DNA of 60,157 bases from Clostridium sp. (GTDB lineage Bacteria; Bacteroidota; Bacteroidia; Bacteroidales; Bacteroidaceae). Positions 1 through 8,943 of the stretch are shown piece by piece. The stretch is taken from contig JAMPGY010000001.1 in NCBI GenBank assembly GCA_023663705.1, forward strand, positions 1 to 60,157. The letters run 5' to 3'. The position numbers and the translations under genes are program-made. Numbering within the stretch: the first letter of the stretch is position 1; each line of letters begins with the position of its first letter. The notes under the pieces are model-generated. The model saw only the letters and a program-made list of their open reading frames with translations. It had not been told where the DNA came from and made no database searches.

Positions 1-481
1 TATATGAAAGACAAAAGGTTCAGTTTTAGTTTCATTTATCCTTCACAAACGGTTCTCTTTTTCGGGAAAGCCGCCGATGCCATTCGTAATATTACCTTAC
101 ATGAGACGGAAACGCTAAAGCACGCTAATGCACACCTTCCCGTTTTTGAGAGTAATCCCATCCTGCAATACTCGCCCGCGGGAGGATAATGCGGTGTGCA
201 TGATGGCAATACTGCACGGGGAATGGGCGGTTGTGAAGTTGGAATGACGGAAAGGTGAAGGAAAAGTGAACCTTTTCTCGCTCATTCACAAATAGTTTGA
301 ACCATTGAAGGATATTCTGTATCCAGCCGTATTGCGGGGATGAAGCGGCCTGTTATCCCTGTATGCAGCCGCACGTGCGACCGGCGTTCCGCTCTATGCG
401 TGTCAAACCTTCCGCCGCATGCGTATAATAACCTTATTGTACATGCGTGTGTAGTCACACTATATACGCATACGGCAGCAC

Positions 482-596
482 CTTACGTACGTGTAACGCA
501 GCAGCTTCAGTAAACGTAACGCGGGTCCTTCAGTAGATGTAACGAGCCTCCTTCAGTAGATGTAACGAAGAACGATAAGTAGACATAATGCAGAAA
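482..596. repeat. five tandem 23-bp imperfect repeats
   Basis: Five consecutive 23-base units begin at 482, 505, 528, 551 and 574. Each starts CTTCAGTA or a variant and contains a GTAACG-like core. Copies 3 and 4 share their first 18 bases; the outer copies are more diverged. The period is not a multiple of three and no gene covers the array, so it is not a protein repeat. It is too short and has no spacers, so it is not CRISPR. Confidence 0.8.
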
Positions 597-623
597 CTCA
601 CGGATGTTTCGGGCAGAGCGCCC

Positions 624-681
624 CACAGGTAAGCCCCATGCCAAGCCGCTTACCTGTGACTCATCAAGCCGCTTACCTGTG
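624..681. repeat. short direct and inverted repeats around GCTTACCTGTG
   Basis: The 16-mer AAGCCGCTTACCTGTG occurs at 643-658 and again at 666-681 except for the last base context. Its inverted core CACAGGTAAGC lies at 624-634. The second copy runs into the left arm of the large palindrome, so the region can fold in several alternative ways. Confidence 0.6.
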
Positions 682-721
682 GTTTATCCTCCCGTAAGCT
701 TACGGGAGGATAAACCACAGG
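676..721. repeat. 46-bp perfect palindrome
   Basis: The 23-base arms 676-698 and 699-721 are exact reverse complements with no loop, centred on an AAGCTT site. The sequence contains GGTTTATCCTCCCGTAAG and its complement. Perfect uninterrupted palindromes of this size are unusual in bacterial chromosomes because they extrude as cruciforms. There is no adjoining T-run, so an ordinary terminator is less likely than a mobile-element end, a recombination site or a repeat-family member. Confidence 0.8.
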
Positions 722-1035
722 CTTGTCTAATGCCGTCCCGTTGGCGAGTCCAATACCCCATCCGCAGGCTATTCTAATCTTGTTTGGCTTGCGGAGCATC
801 GGGCGTGCCGGCGGGGCAGGGGTGACCGGGTAGATGACGTAGCTATAATCTGACATGTTCTGCTATCACCGTTGTTATTTGCGTATGCAAATGGAATAGT
901 CTGTCCTTACGAAAGATTTAAATTTTCTTTTTATTTCTATTTGTTTTATAATAGGGGTTTGTGATAAGAAAAAAATGTCCATGTTTGTGTCTGAGATATT
1001 AAAATATAAGGTTTCTATCCTTAAATAGTAACGCA

Positions 1036-1503
1036 ATGAAAGATTTTAAGCCGGAGGATTTTGAATTTACCCCTCGAAATGTTGGTGGGCCGAATTCCAA
1101 TGATTCATCTACGGGACAAGATGAAAACGAAAATAAAAGGGATCTGAATACTTTTTTTAGTGCCTGTCTTTGTCCGACTCAGGTAAATTGTGCCGGTACA
1201 GGGGCATGTACTGCAACTCCAAATACGGATTGCTGTGACATGACAAGGGCTGATGCATGCGTCGAGCCACTTTCGCCCAAATGTACATTTACGTTCGATA
1301 TCCACTGTCAACTTCTGACTACCGACTGTGAAACATCAGTAGGTGAATGCCTTCTTTCTTCTGGTGTGAATTGTGATTTTTCTGTAGACAAATGTTTAAT
1401 TTCCTCAGAAGAGGATTGTCAATTGACTTTAGACCAATGCCCTATTTCCTCTGGAATAGATTGCGGCTTGTCTTTTGATAATTGCATTATTACGGATAAA
1501 TAA
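1036..1503 (+). CDS. cysteine-repeat protein, possible modified-peptide precursor
   Basis: A 155-residue protein of unrecognised family. Residues 1-40 are hydrophilic and acidic, with no signal peptide and no hydrophobic stretch, and include an RNVGGP sequence near residue 15. Residues 44-150 hold 17 cysteines. From about residue 88 the cysteines fall in a regular pattern in which spacings of 7 and 6 alternate, giving a 15-residue period repeated about three and a half times with segments such as CLISSEEDC and CPISSGIDC. The layout of leader plus repeated cysteine core resembles ribosomally made peptide precursors or a metal-binding repeat protein, but no maturation enzyme or exporter is visible nearby. 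The gene is visibly AT-richer than its neighbour at 1630, hinting at separate origin. Function unknown. Confidence 0.75.
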   Translation: MKDFKPEDFEFTPRNVGGPNSNDSSTGQDENENKRDLNTFFSACLCPTQVNCAGTGACTATPNTDCCDMTRADACVEPLSPKCTFTFDIHCQLLTTDCETSVGECLLSSGVNCDFSVDKCLISSEEDCQLTLDQCPISSGIDCGLSFDNCIITDK

Positions 1504-1524
1504 CGCAGGTTTGAATTTTCACCC

Positions 1525-1605
1525 ATGAATAGTCAAAGAATTGAATATAGAGCGTCAGGAGCCTCGCAGGCTGAGGATATGCTAAATGATAAAACGTGTT
1601 TATAA
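1525..1605 (+). CDS. possible 26-residue small protein
   Basis: A short frame beginning ATG at 1525 and ending TAA at 1605, 21 bases after the cysteine-repeat gene. It encodes MNSQRIEYRASGASQAEDM and a short tail ending in DKTCL. There is no strong ribosome site and no family match that I recognise. It is listed because it follows an odd small gene and shares its AT-rich composition; it may be chance. Confidence 0.2.
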   Translation: MNSQRIEYRASGASQAEDMLNDKTCL

Positions 1606-1629
1606 TACCGGTAGCAACATTCAATAATC

Positions 1630-4192
1630 ATGCCCATGAAAAAGGAAATATTCTATTTGTTGTGCCTGCTGTTGCAGCCCGCCTCTGCGTGGAGCCAGTA
1701 TCTGACGAGCGTGGACAGCCTTGTGGCGCGCGTTGACAGGCAGCGGGAAGCTTATCCTCAGGAGAAGATTCATGTCACCACGGACCGCAACGCCTACGTG
1801 GCGGGGGACACGGTGTGGATGCGGCTGCATGTGGTGGACGCCTCCACCCACCGTCCGGTGTCCTGGAGCCGGTATGCCTATGTGGAACTGAAGAATCCGT
1901 TCGATTCCGTGGCCCTGCGGGTGCGCATCGCAGAGAAGGACGGGAAGTATACCGGCTATCTTCCGCTGGAGGCGGGTATGCCGGAGGGGGATTACACACT
2001 CACGGCGCACACGATGTTCATGGACAACGCCGGTCCGGACTATCATTTCCGTCGGAGTGTGCGCGTGACCTCGCCCGTGTCCTACCGCAACGAGATACGT
2101 GCGGAGTACGACTGGAAGGGTGAGCGGCTGGAGGCGCGTCTGCGCTACGTGGATCCGGAGACGGGCGAGCCCCGGGCCTACGACAAGATGTGGTATGCCA
2201 CGGCGGACGGCGAGACACATACGCCCGACATTCAGAAGGACGGCACGGTGCGCCTGCGGCTGAAGGCGAAGGAGAGGGGGCGGCTGTACATCCTGGTGGG
2301 GTACGGGGCTAACCACCGCGCCTTCCTGCACCTTCCGTCGCAGCCCGTGCGCGACTTCGACGTGTCGTTCTATCCCGAGGGCGGCTATGCGGTGGTGGGC
2401 GAGACGTGCCGGATGGCGTTCAAGGCTCTGGATGCGGGCGGACAGGGCATCGACGTGCGGGGCCGGGTGTATGACGACACGGGGGCGGAGGCCTGTTCGC
2501 TCTCCACCCTGCATGCCGGCATGGGCGAGTTCCTCTTCACCCCGAAGGAGGGGCGCACGTATCACGCCCGCGTGACGGCTGCCGACGGCATGGAGAAGAC
2601 CTTCGCGCTGCCCGCTGCGACGTGGCCGTGGTGGGGCGATATGCACGCGCGACACGCTGGTGGTGACGGCCAAGGGTGTGTGCCCCGCGGGCAGCTTCTT
2701 CCTCATCCAGCAGCGCGGCAGGGTGCTGGCCTCGGCTCCGGCCGACCGGGCGCAGGGCTTCTCGCCGGAGTGGTTCTCGGACGGCATCGCTCAGATACTG
2801 CTGGTCAGCGCAGAGGCTCGGGTGCTGAGCGAGCGGCTGGTGTTCCTGCATGCCGGAAAGACGCATTCCGTGGAGGTGAGCCGTGACAAGGTGGCGTATG
2901 CCCCGCGCGAGGCGGTGAGGCTTTCGCTGTCCGGCCTTGGCGCGCGGGGTTCTGTGGCGCTGTCGGTGACGGACAGCGGCTCCGATCCGTCGGACGGCCG
3001 GACCGGTATCGCTGCGCAGCTGCTCCTGCAGGGCGAGCTGAAGGGGCGGGTGGACCATCCGGCGTTCTATCTGGCGGAAGGGCATCTCCACGAACTGGAC
3101 CTGCTGATGCTGACGCACGGCTGGCGACGCTACGACCTGCCCGCGGTGCTGTCGGGGAATATCACCCTTCCGCAACAGCCTCTGGAACAGGGGCAGCAGT
3201 TGTGCGGCACAGTGCGGAGCCTGTGGCGCAACCAGCCCCAGGCGGGTGTCAACGTGTCTGCCTTGTCGCCGGGGCGGAGCATAAAGGCTATGGGGCAGAC
3301 CGACGGTGAGGGTCGCTTCGCCCTGGATGTACCGGACTTCCCCGAGGGCACCTCGTTCGTGCTTCAGGCCTTGCGCAACGACGGGAAACCGGAATACAAC
3401 GTGACGTTTGAGGAATATCCGCCTTCGGCCGCCGCCTACGTGGAAGGCCGGTTCCTGTCGTCCGGGGAACGGGGACGAAAGAGCATGATCGACCCGGAAT
3501 ACCAGCGGATAGCGTTCAACCCGTCCCAGCGGGAGATGCTGCTTCCGGAGGTGGTGGTGACCGAGCGCAAGGGGGCATCGGCCATGGAGAATCTGCTGAA
3601 CATCATGGCCCGGCGCACCTTCGACGCCGACTACCTGAAGGACAACCACGTGACCCACATCGATGAGGTGCTGCGCAAGATTGCGGGGATGCAAATCCGG
3701 GAGGAGAAACTTATCTATCGGGCTAATGAAGTGGCCATTATGATAGACGGGGTAATCATGGAGAACCCTTTAGCCAATAAAGCCACCTTTGCCAATTTTG
3801 ATGATTCGCAAACCAAAAAGAAGAGTATGCACAGAGTCCGTGTCCAACAGCCCGGTGTGCTCTTGACAACGCCGTTTACGGATTTGAAGGAATCCTTGCC
3901 GATGAGTCTGATAAAGCGTATAGATTTCATACCATCCTATATGGCCGTTGTGTTCGGTCCTAAGGGTACTGGGGGTGGAATTTTGAGCGTCACCACCAAG
4001 CGGGGCGATGACCTTGTGAACGATAATGTGCCTCTTCCCATTCAGGTGATTAATCCGCTGGGCACCCAGACGCCGGACGAGAACGGACGCGCCGTGGTGC
4101 CCTTCCATATGCCCGATAATGTACCCGCCGGCTGGAACATCGTGGTGGAGGGACTGGCGGAGGACGGAAGCGTGATAGAGCTGTCCCGTTGA
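1630..4192 (+). pseudogene. frameshifted TonB-plug/MG2-domain protein
   Basis: Two abutting frames make up one protein of about 850 residues. The first (from 1630) has a signal peptide, then the segment around KIHVTTDRNAYVAGD typical of the MG2-like domain of Bacteroidota surface proteins. The second (continuing to 4192) holds the LTHGWRRYDL motif, a carboxypeptidase-like segment, and a TonB-receptor plug-like end after LPEVVVTERK. It has no beta-barrel, as in its relatives. Homology reads naturally in frame 1 to about 2618 and in frame 2 from DTLVVTAKG at 2651. The shift therefore lies in the GC-rich stretch 2615-2655, and may be a true mutation or a sequencing error. It is probably a periplasm or outer-membrane associated protein; substrate unknown. 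Confidence 0.8.
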
Positions 4193-4216
4193 GGTGGGCT
4201 TCAGCATCTGCCACAG

Positions 4217-4262
4217 ACCCTATACCCGCAGCTTGTTTATTGGACAATTGCGGGTATAGGGT
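4217..4262. terminator. hairpin terminator between convergent genes
   Basis: Perfect 14-base arms ACCCTATACCCGCA (4217-4230) and its complement (4249-4262) enclose an 18-base loop. It sits between the end of the TonB-plug gene and the end of rsgA, which face each other, and probably serves both. Confidence 0.75.
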
Positions 4263-4359
4263 GTCTTTCGTCAAAGTCTCTGAAAAACTATTTGGGTGGT
4301 CTTCTATTAAAGCAATACATCGGTTCGATGTCCTTATGCTGTTTTCTGCCGGTGGAGGC

Positions 4360-5325
4360 TCACCGTCCGCTGTGTCCAAGCCGGTACTTCGTCTCGTCTT
4401 TGTCGTCGAGCATGCTCAGATAGGACGTGTAGCGGCTCTGGCTGATGTAGTGATCCTCCACGGCCTGGCGCACGGCGCAGGCCGGTTCGTGGGTGTGGGT
4501 GCAATTGCCGTAGCGGCACTGGGCCGACCATTGGAAAATCTCCTTGAAATAATGAGCCACTTCCTCGCGCTCCATGTCGAACGTGCCGAAACCCTTGATG
4601 CCCGGCGTGTCGATGATGTAGCCTTGCAGCGCATCGGGCGTGTCGGAGGGGCGGGGCAGGGCATACATCTCGCTGAAAGTGGTGGTGTGCATGCCTGTGT
4701 CGTGGGCGGCGGAGATGTCGGCCGTGCGGGCGTTGGCCTCGGGCAGGAGCGTGTTGAGCAGGGTGGATTTGCCCACGCCGCTGTTGCCGGAGAAGAGAGT
4801 GACGCGGCCGGCCAGATGGTGGCGCAATTCGTCGATACCCGTAGCTTGCAGGGCTGAGCAGGCAAGACAGCGGTAGCCGATACTTTCATAGAGATTGACC
4901 AGGGCGTCGAGATAGCTCCGGTCGGCCTCGTCGTAGAGATCCACTTTGTTGAACACCAAGGTGACGGGGATGCGGTAGGCCTCGGCGGAGGCCAGGAAGC
5001 GGTCGATGAAGGTGGTGGAGGTTTCGGGATGACTCACCGTGACCACCAGACAGGCCAGATCGACGTTGGCCGCCAGAATGTGGCTCTGCTTGGATAGGTT
5101 GGAGGCGCGGCGTATGATGTAGTTGCGGCGCTCGTGGATGGCGGTGATGAAGGCCGTGCCCTCGGGATTCGGTTCGATGTCCACGCGGTCGCCCACGGCC
5201 ACGGGGTTGGTGCTGCGAATGCCTTTGAGGCGGAAGTTTCCCTTCACCTTGCATTGAAAAAGCCGGTTGTCGTCCGTGCGGACCACATACCAGCTTCCTG
5301 TGTTTTTGATGACTAATCCGTGCAT
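4360..5325 (-). CDS. rsgA: ribosome small-subunit biogenesis GTPase RsgA
   Basis: A circularly permuted GTPase of 321 residues that checks late maturation of the 30S subunit. An N-terminal OB-fold (about residues 1-70) is followed by the G4 motif NKVD (126-129), then G1 GNSGVGKS (180-187) and G3 DTPG (239-242), the permuted order that defines the family. The C-terminal zinc site is complete: Cys270, Cys275, His277 and Cys283. Its start lies 24 bases after frr on the same strand, so the two translation genes form an operon driven from the divergent region near 5970-6000. Confidence 0.96.
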   Translation of the reverse strand: MHGLVIKNTGSWYVVRTDDNRLFQCKVKGNFRLKGIRSTNPVAVGDRVDIEPNPEGTAFITAIHERRNYIIRRASNLSKQSHILAANVDLACLVVTVSHPETSTTFIDRFLASAEAYRIPVTLVFNKVDLYDEADRSYLDALVNLYESIGYRCLACSALQATGIDELRHHLAGRVTLFSGNSGVGKSTLLNTLLPEANARTADISAAHDTGMHTTTFSEMYALPRPSDTPDALQGYIIDTPGIKGFGTFDMEREEVAHYFKEIFQWSAQCRYGNCTHTHEPACAVRQAVEDHYISQSRYTSYLSMLDDKDETKYRLGHSGR

Positions 5326-5349
5326 GCGTGATGTGCGTCGGGTTGCGGC

Positions 5350-5910
5350 CTACACGGTCATGATTTCCTTCTCCTTGGCGGCGAGCAGCGTGTCGGTCTG
5401 TTTGATGAAGCGGTCGTGCGCCTTCTGCAGGTCGGCCTCGGCGTCCTTCTCCACGTCCTCGCTCAGTCCGTCTTTGAGTCCTTTTTTCAGTTTGTCGATA
5501 CCGTCGCGGCGGGCATTCCGGATGCTCACCTTGGCCTGCTCCGACTCCTTGCTGCACTGCTTGGCCAGCTGCTTGCGTCGCTCCTCGGTGAGGGGCGGGA
5601 TGCCGAGGCGGATAATCTCGCCGTTGTTTTCGGGCATGATGCCCAGGTCGGAGTCGATGATGGCCTTCTCGATGATGCGGAACATACTCTTGTCCCAGGG
5701 CTTGATGGCTATGGTGCGTGCATCGGGCGTGGTGATGGCGGCCACGTTGTTGAGGGGCACCATCGAACCGTAGGAATCCACGCGTATTCCGTCAAGGATG
5801 CGCACGCTGGCCTTTCCGGCACGGATGTGAGCCAATGACTCTTCCAGATACATCACGGCTTCTTCCATTTTCTCTTCGGCCTCGCTCAGGCATTGCTTTA
5901 CGTCTATCAT
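5350..5910 (-). CDS. frr: ribosome recycling factor
   Basis: 186 residues, the normal length for Frr, which with EF-G splits the post-termination ribosome. The sequence is collinear with the family: the IRAGKAS segment near residue 30, the [17 protein letters not shown] segment in the centre, and the helical C-terminal half with PPLTEERR and SIRNARRD. It is the first gene of the frr-rsgA pair. Confidence 0.97.
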   Translation of the reverse strand: MIDVKQCLSEAEEKMEEAVMYLEESLAHIRAGKASVRILDGIRVDSYGSMVPLNNVAAITTPDARTIAIKPWDKSMFRIIEKAIIDSDLGIMPENNGEIIRLGIPPLTEERRKQLAKQCSKESEQAKVSIRNARRDGIDKLKKGLKDGLSEDVEKDAEADLQKAHDRFIKQTDTLLAAKEKEIMTV

Positions 5911-5966
5911 ACTATTTTATAGGATAAGTTTTGGTTTAATAAGTATTCGTCTGTGGTTAGTAGGGG

Positions 5967-5998
5967 CAAAAATAGATTTTTTTTTCCTTTTTTGCAAA
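5967..5998 (-). promoter_or_regulatory. Bacteroidota promoter for frr-rsgA
   Basis: On the minus strand TTTG (complement of 5995-5998), a 20-base spacer, then TATTTTTG (complement of 5967-5974). This is the canonical -33/-7 layout and lies about 55 bases ahead of the frr start. A plus-strand TATATTTG at 6027-6034 faces the other way and is the likely -7 element of the polyphosphate polymerase operon. Confidence 0.7.
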
Positions 5999-6141
5999 AG
6001 TCACCCCTTGTTTAAGTTACTTTTTCTATATTTGCAGAGTTGTAGACCGTTTCTGCGCGGCAAGTTTGGGAACTGACATCCCGGATGACGTCCCTGCGGG
6101 ATCGGTCGGCATGTAACCTTTGAACTTAGATTTATTCTATT

Positions 6142-6924
6142 GTGGCTGATTCTGTTTTATTTGACACGGAGATTCAGGGTCTGCTCGCCGAGCTGTCCCC
6201 GATAACGTTGGAGCAAATGTCGTGTATCCGTCTGATGAACCGCACGGACACGAAGTTTGTCACCAACAAGTCTACGCTGGTAAAGCTGCTCCGGCGGGCT
6301 CAGGGCAAATATTACGCCCAGGAAATAGAGGGCAACAGGGTGGCCAACTACCGCACCATCTATTGGGACACGGACGCCCACTATTTCTATCTGGAGCACC
6401 ACAACGGACGGGCACCGCGCCAGAAGGTGAGGGTGAGGACATATCTCGACTCGGACATCACCTTTCTGGAGGTGAAGACGAAGAACAACCATTCGCGCAC
6501 GAAGAAGAAGCGCATCATGGTGCCGGCGCCCGACCGCCTGGTGGAGGCCGGTGGCGACTCCTTTCTGCAGGAGTTGGTGAGAAGGGGACTGGACGACCTG
6601 CATCCCACGGTGCAAAACCGCTTCCAGCGCATCACGCTGGTCAACTACGGCAAGACGGAACGTCTGACCATCGACTTCAACGTGGAGTTTCTCAACCTGG
6701 AGACCGGACGCACGTCCGGCACGGGCAATCTGGTGATTATCGAGCTTAAGCGCGACGGAAACTGCTTCTCGCCTGTGCTGGACATTTTGCGCGAGTTACG
6801 CGTGCAGCCCTCGGGATTCAGCAAATATTGCATCGGGTCGGTGCTCACCAACGAAGCGCTGAAGCGGAATATGTTTAAGGAAAAACTTGTGAATATTAAT
6901 CGTTTGGTAAATAAAATCATTTAA
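6142..6924 (+). CDS. VTC-domain polyphosphate polymerase
   Basis: A 260-residue soluble protein of the VTC family, whose yeast member Vtc4 polymerises ATP gamma-phosphates into polyphosphate inside a triphosphate-tunnel barrel. Tunnel-type basic and acidic residues are visible: NRTDTKF (Lys38), RQKVRVR (Arg97, Arg99), LEVK (109-112), KKKR (121-124) and IELK (200-203). No transmembrane segment; a membrane anchor is probably supplied by the next gene, a DUF4956 protein. The start is GTG at 6142; no ATG lies close to it. First gene of a tightly packed operon running to 10163. Bacterial members are widely annotated as polyphosphate polymerases but product specificity is inferred. Confidence 0.88.
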   Translation: MADSVLFDTEIQGLLAELSPITLEQMSCIRLMNRTDTKFVTNKSTLVKLLRRAQGKYYAQEIEGNRVANYRTIYWDTDAHYFYLEHHNGRAPRQKVRVRTYLDSDITFLEVKTKNNHSRTKKKRIMVPAPDRLVEAGGDSFLQELVRRGLDDLHPTVQNRFQRITLVNYGKTERLTIDFNVEFLNLETGRTSGTGNLVIIELKRDGNCFSPVLDILRELRVQPSGFSKYCIGSVLTNEALKRNMFKEKLVNINRLVNKII

Positions 6925-6933
6925 ACAATACGT

Positions 6934-7620
6934 ATGGATATATTGAACGAAGGCGCACTCTCGGTGGTGACGTTTATGAACATGCCTCTTATCGACCTGG
7001 AGGGCTTATTGGAGTTATTGACACGCTTCCTGATAAATATGGTGGTGATAGGGGTGATCGTGAAGTGCTTCTATTACCCCAAAAGCCGTCGGCGCGACTA
7101 TCTGTTTGCCTTCATGCTGCTGTCGGTGAGCATTTTCCTGCTCATCTATCTGATGGAAGGCTCCAAATTGAAAATCGGTGCTGCGTTGGGGCTGTTTGCC
7201 ATCTTCGGCATCATCCGTTACCGCACGGAGGCCATTCCCATCCGCGAGATGACCTATCTGTTCTACCTGGTGTCGCTGTCCGTCATCAACGGCATGGCCA
7301 CCAAGTTGAGTCTGGCCGAACTGCTGCTGGCCAATGTCATCTTCATCGGCGTGGCCTGGATGTTTGAAAGCAACCGTCTGGTGCACCACGTGTGCAGCAA
7401 GTACATCCGTTACGACAACGTCAACCTGATTCAGCCCGAGAAACGGGGTGAACTGATCGCCGATCTGGAGCGTCGCACCGGATTGAAAATCATTCGCCTG
7501 GATGTGGGCGCCATCGACTTCCTGAAAGATAGTGTGCTCATCCGCATCTACTATAACGAGACGGAACCCACGAACAACACGATGGAAGATGTTACCAAAT
7601 TGCCTAAAAGTTATGAGTAG
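6934..7620 (+). CDS. DUF4956 membrane protein
   Basis: 228 residues with about five membrane segments (roughly 30-50, 56-74, 80-95, 106-122, 126-144) and a soluble C-terminal domain of about 80 residues. The short cytoplasmic motif GIIRYRTEAIPIREMTYLF between segments is the family hallmark. DUF4956 proteins are regularly found next to VTC-domain polymerases, so a role as anchor or exit channel for the polymer is an attractive inference. It starts 10 bases after the polymerase and overlaps the next gene by 8 bases. Confidence 0.85.
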   Translation: MDILNEGALSVVTFMNMPLIDLEGLLELLTRFLINMVVIGVIVKCFYYPKSRRRDYLFAFMLLSVSIFLLIYLMEGSKLKIGAALGLFAIFGIIRYRTEAIPIREMTYLFYLVSLSVINGMATKLSLAELLLANVIFIGVAWMFESNRLVHHVCSKYIRYDNVNLIQPEKRGELIADLERRTGLKIIRLDVGAIDFLKDSVLIRIYYNETEPTNNTMEDVTKLPKSYE

Positions 7621-8440
7621 AAGGTGGCAACGGGCTGTAGCCTGCGTGGCGGCTCTGTGGCTTTTTGTTCCGCAGGGGATGAAAGCGGGAGGCAGAGATG
7701 ACTTCGGGGTGTGGACGGAACTCGAGGCTACCAAGCTGTTACCCTACGGTCTGTCAGTGTCTGTCGGGGGGGAATTCCGCACCAAGGATCTGTCGAAAAG
7801 CGTGGACCGCTGGAGCGGTGAATTGGGCATCGGGTACAAGCCGCTGTCTTTTCTCAAGTTCGGTGCGTCCTACACCTATATCTATGAGTTCAACGCCGGC
7901 GAGCGAAAGGAACACTACAAGGACGACACCGGACTGGAAGCTGACTGGAACGGATGGAACTGGACCGACCATTATTGGGCGCAGAAACACCGCTTCCAGG
8001 GCGACATGACGCTGAGCACCAAGATAGACGGGGTGCTCAAGGTGACGCTGCGCGAGCGCTACCAGTACACCCACCGCGGCGAACAGGATGTGGACCGCAT
8101 GAAGTACCGCTTCAAGAAGGATAAACTCACCCCCAAGCCCGGATATCCGCGTCAGGATGTGAAGCAGAAGGCTGAGAAAAAGACGCAGTATCTGCGCTCG
8201 CGCCTGAAACTGGAACTGGACAAGAAGAAGTGGCGCCTGACCCCCTATGTGGGCATGGAACTTTACAACGACCTGGACGACGGGTGGCGTCTTGATAAAA
8301 CGAAGTTTACCGCCGGTGTTTCCTACAAAGTGGTCAAGCATCATACCCTGTCGCTCGGCTATATGTTCAACAATGATATCGACGAGGATCCCTACGAAGG
8401 CATGCACGCGCTCAACATAGGTTACTCGTTCAAGTTTTAA
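7613..8440 (+). CDS. DUF2490 outer membrane beta-barrel protein
   Basis: 275 residues from the ATG at 7613, which overlaps the stop of the DUF4956 gene (ATGAGTAG). The N-terminal hydrophobic stretch (ACVAALWLFVPQ) is a signal peptide. The rest alternates aromatic and polar residues in amphipathic strands (for example SLSVGGEF, LKFGASYTYIYEF, HTLSLGYMF) and ends in phenylalanine, as outer-membrane barrels do. Matches the DUF2490 pattern. Presence in this operon suggests the system spans the whole envelope. Confidence 0.75.
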   Translation: MSRRWQRAVACVAALWLFVPQGMKAGGRDDFGVWTELEATKLLPYGLSVSVGGEFRTKDLSKSVDRWSGELGIGYKPLSFLKFGASYTYIYEFNAGERKEHYKDDTGLEADWNGWNWTDHYWAQKHRFQGDMTLSTKIDGVLKVTLRERYQYTHRGEQDVDRMKYRFKKDKLTPKPGYPRQDVKQKAEKKTQYLRSRLKLELDKKKWRLTPYVGMELYNDLDDGWRLDKTKFTAGVSYKVVKHHTLSLGYMFNNDIDEDPYEGMHALNIGYSFKF

Positions 8441-8466
8441 ATATAATAAAGGAGAAAAAACACAAT

Positions 8467-8943
8467 ATGAAAAGACAAATAATGGCTTTGGCGCTGATGG
8501 GATGCAGTGCATGCCACACAGTGGTGGCACAGAGCAGGGATTATCTGACGATTCAGACCACACAGACGGAACGGAGCATTGCGCTGGCCAACCTGAAGAA
8601 AATCACTTTCAGCGGCAGCCAACTCATCGCCGATACCGGTGCGGGCGAACTCGCGTTTGACTTGGTCGACATGAAGAAACTTTATTTCGCCGACACGCCG
8701 TCGGCTATCAGTGGGGTGAAGGCTGCCGGTGCTGCTGCGGTGAGCTACGACCGCATGGCCGAGTGTATCCGTGTGGAAGGTAACGAAGGCCGCCTGCAGG
8801 TGACGGTGTACTCTATCAACGGTGCGCAGTGGGTGAACACGAATGTGGAACCGGGCGGAGGTGAAGTGAACGTCTCGACATGGCCCAAGGGGATATATAT
8901 AGTGAAGACGAATGGTGGAACCTTAAAATTCAGCAAACAATGA
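8467..8943 (+). CDS. small secreted protein with sorting-like C-terminus
   Basis: 158 residues. Residues 1-22 are a signal peptide (ends VVAQ). The middle is a short beta-rich segment with KKITFSG and DMKKLYF motifs. The last 65 residues look like a type IX secretion type A sorting domain: the VYSINGAQ core followed by WPKGIYIVKTNGGTLKFSKQ-like residues, close to the consensus found in other Bacteroidota secreted proteins. Its stop overlaps the next start (ATGA at 8940), so the two are translationally coupled. Function unknown. Confidence 0.7.
   Translation: MKRQIMALALMGCSACHTVVAQSRDYLTIQTTQTERSIALANLKKITFSGSQLIADTGAGELAFDLVDMKKLYFADTPSAISGVKAAGAAAVSYDRMAECIRVEGNEGRLQVTVYSINGAQWVNTNVEPGGGEVNVSTWPKGIYIVKTNGGTLKFSKQ

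Larger units (their letters stand above)
1..1035. other. long non-coding, repeat-rich region
   Basis: About 1 kb with no convincing gene. It holds a five-copy tandem repeat (482-596), two direct copies plus one inverted copy of a short motif (624-681), and a 46-bp perfect palindrome (676-721). Positions 880-1035 turn strikingly AT-rich just before the next gene. The short reading frames here (4-189 plus, 650-856 minus) show no family likeness, and one runs through the palindrome, so I do not call them. Confidence 0.6.

Noticed and set aside
4-189. 61-residue frame at the window start
   Set aside because: Low-complexity tail, no family likeness and no ribosome site that I can judge at the edge.
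482-596. CRISPR array
   Set aside because: The repeats are contiguous with no unique spacers.
650-856. 68-residue minus-strand frame in the repeat-rich gap
   Set aside because: It runs straight through the perfect palindrome and direct repeats, so its sequence is fixed by the repeats.
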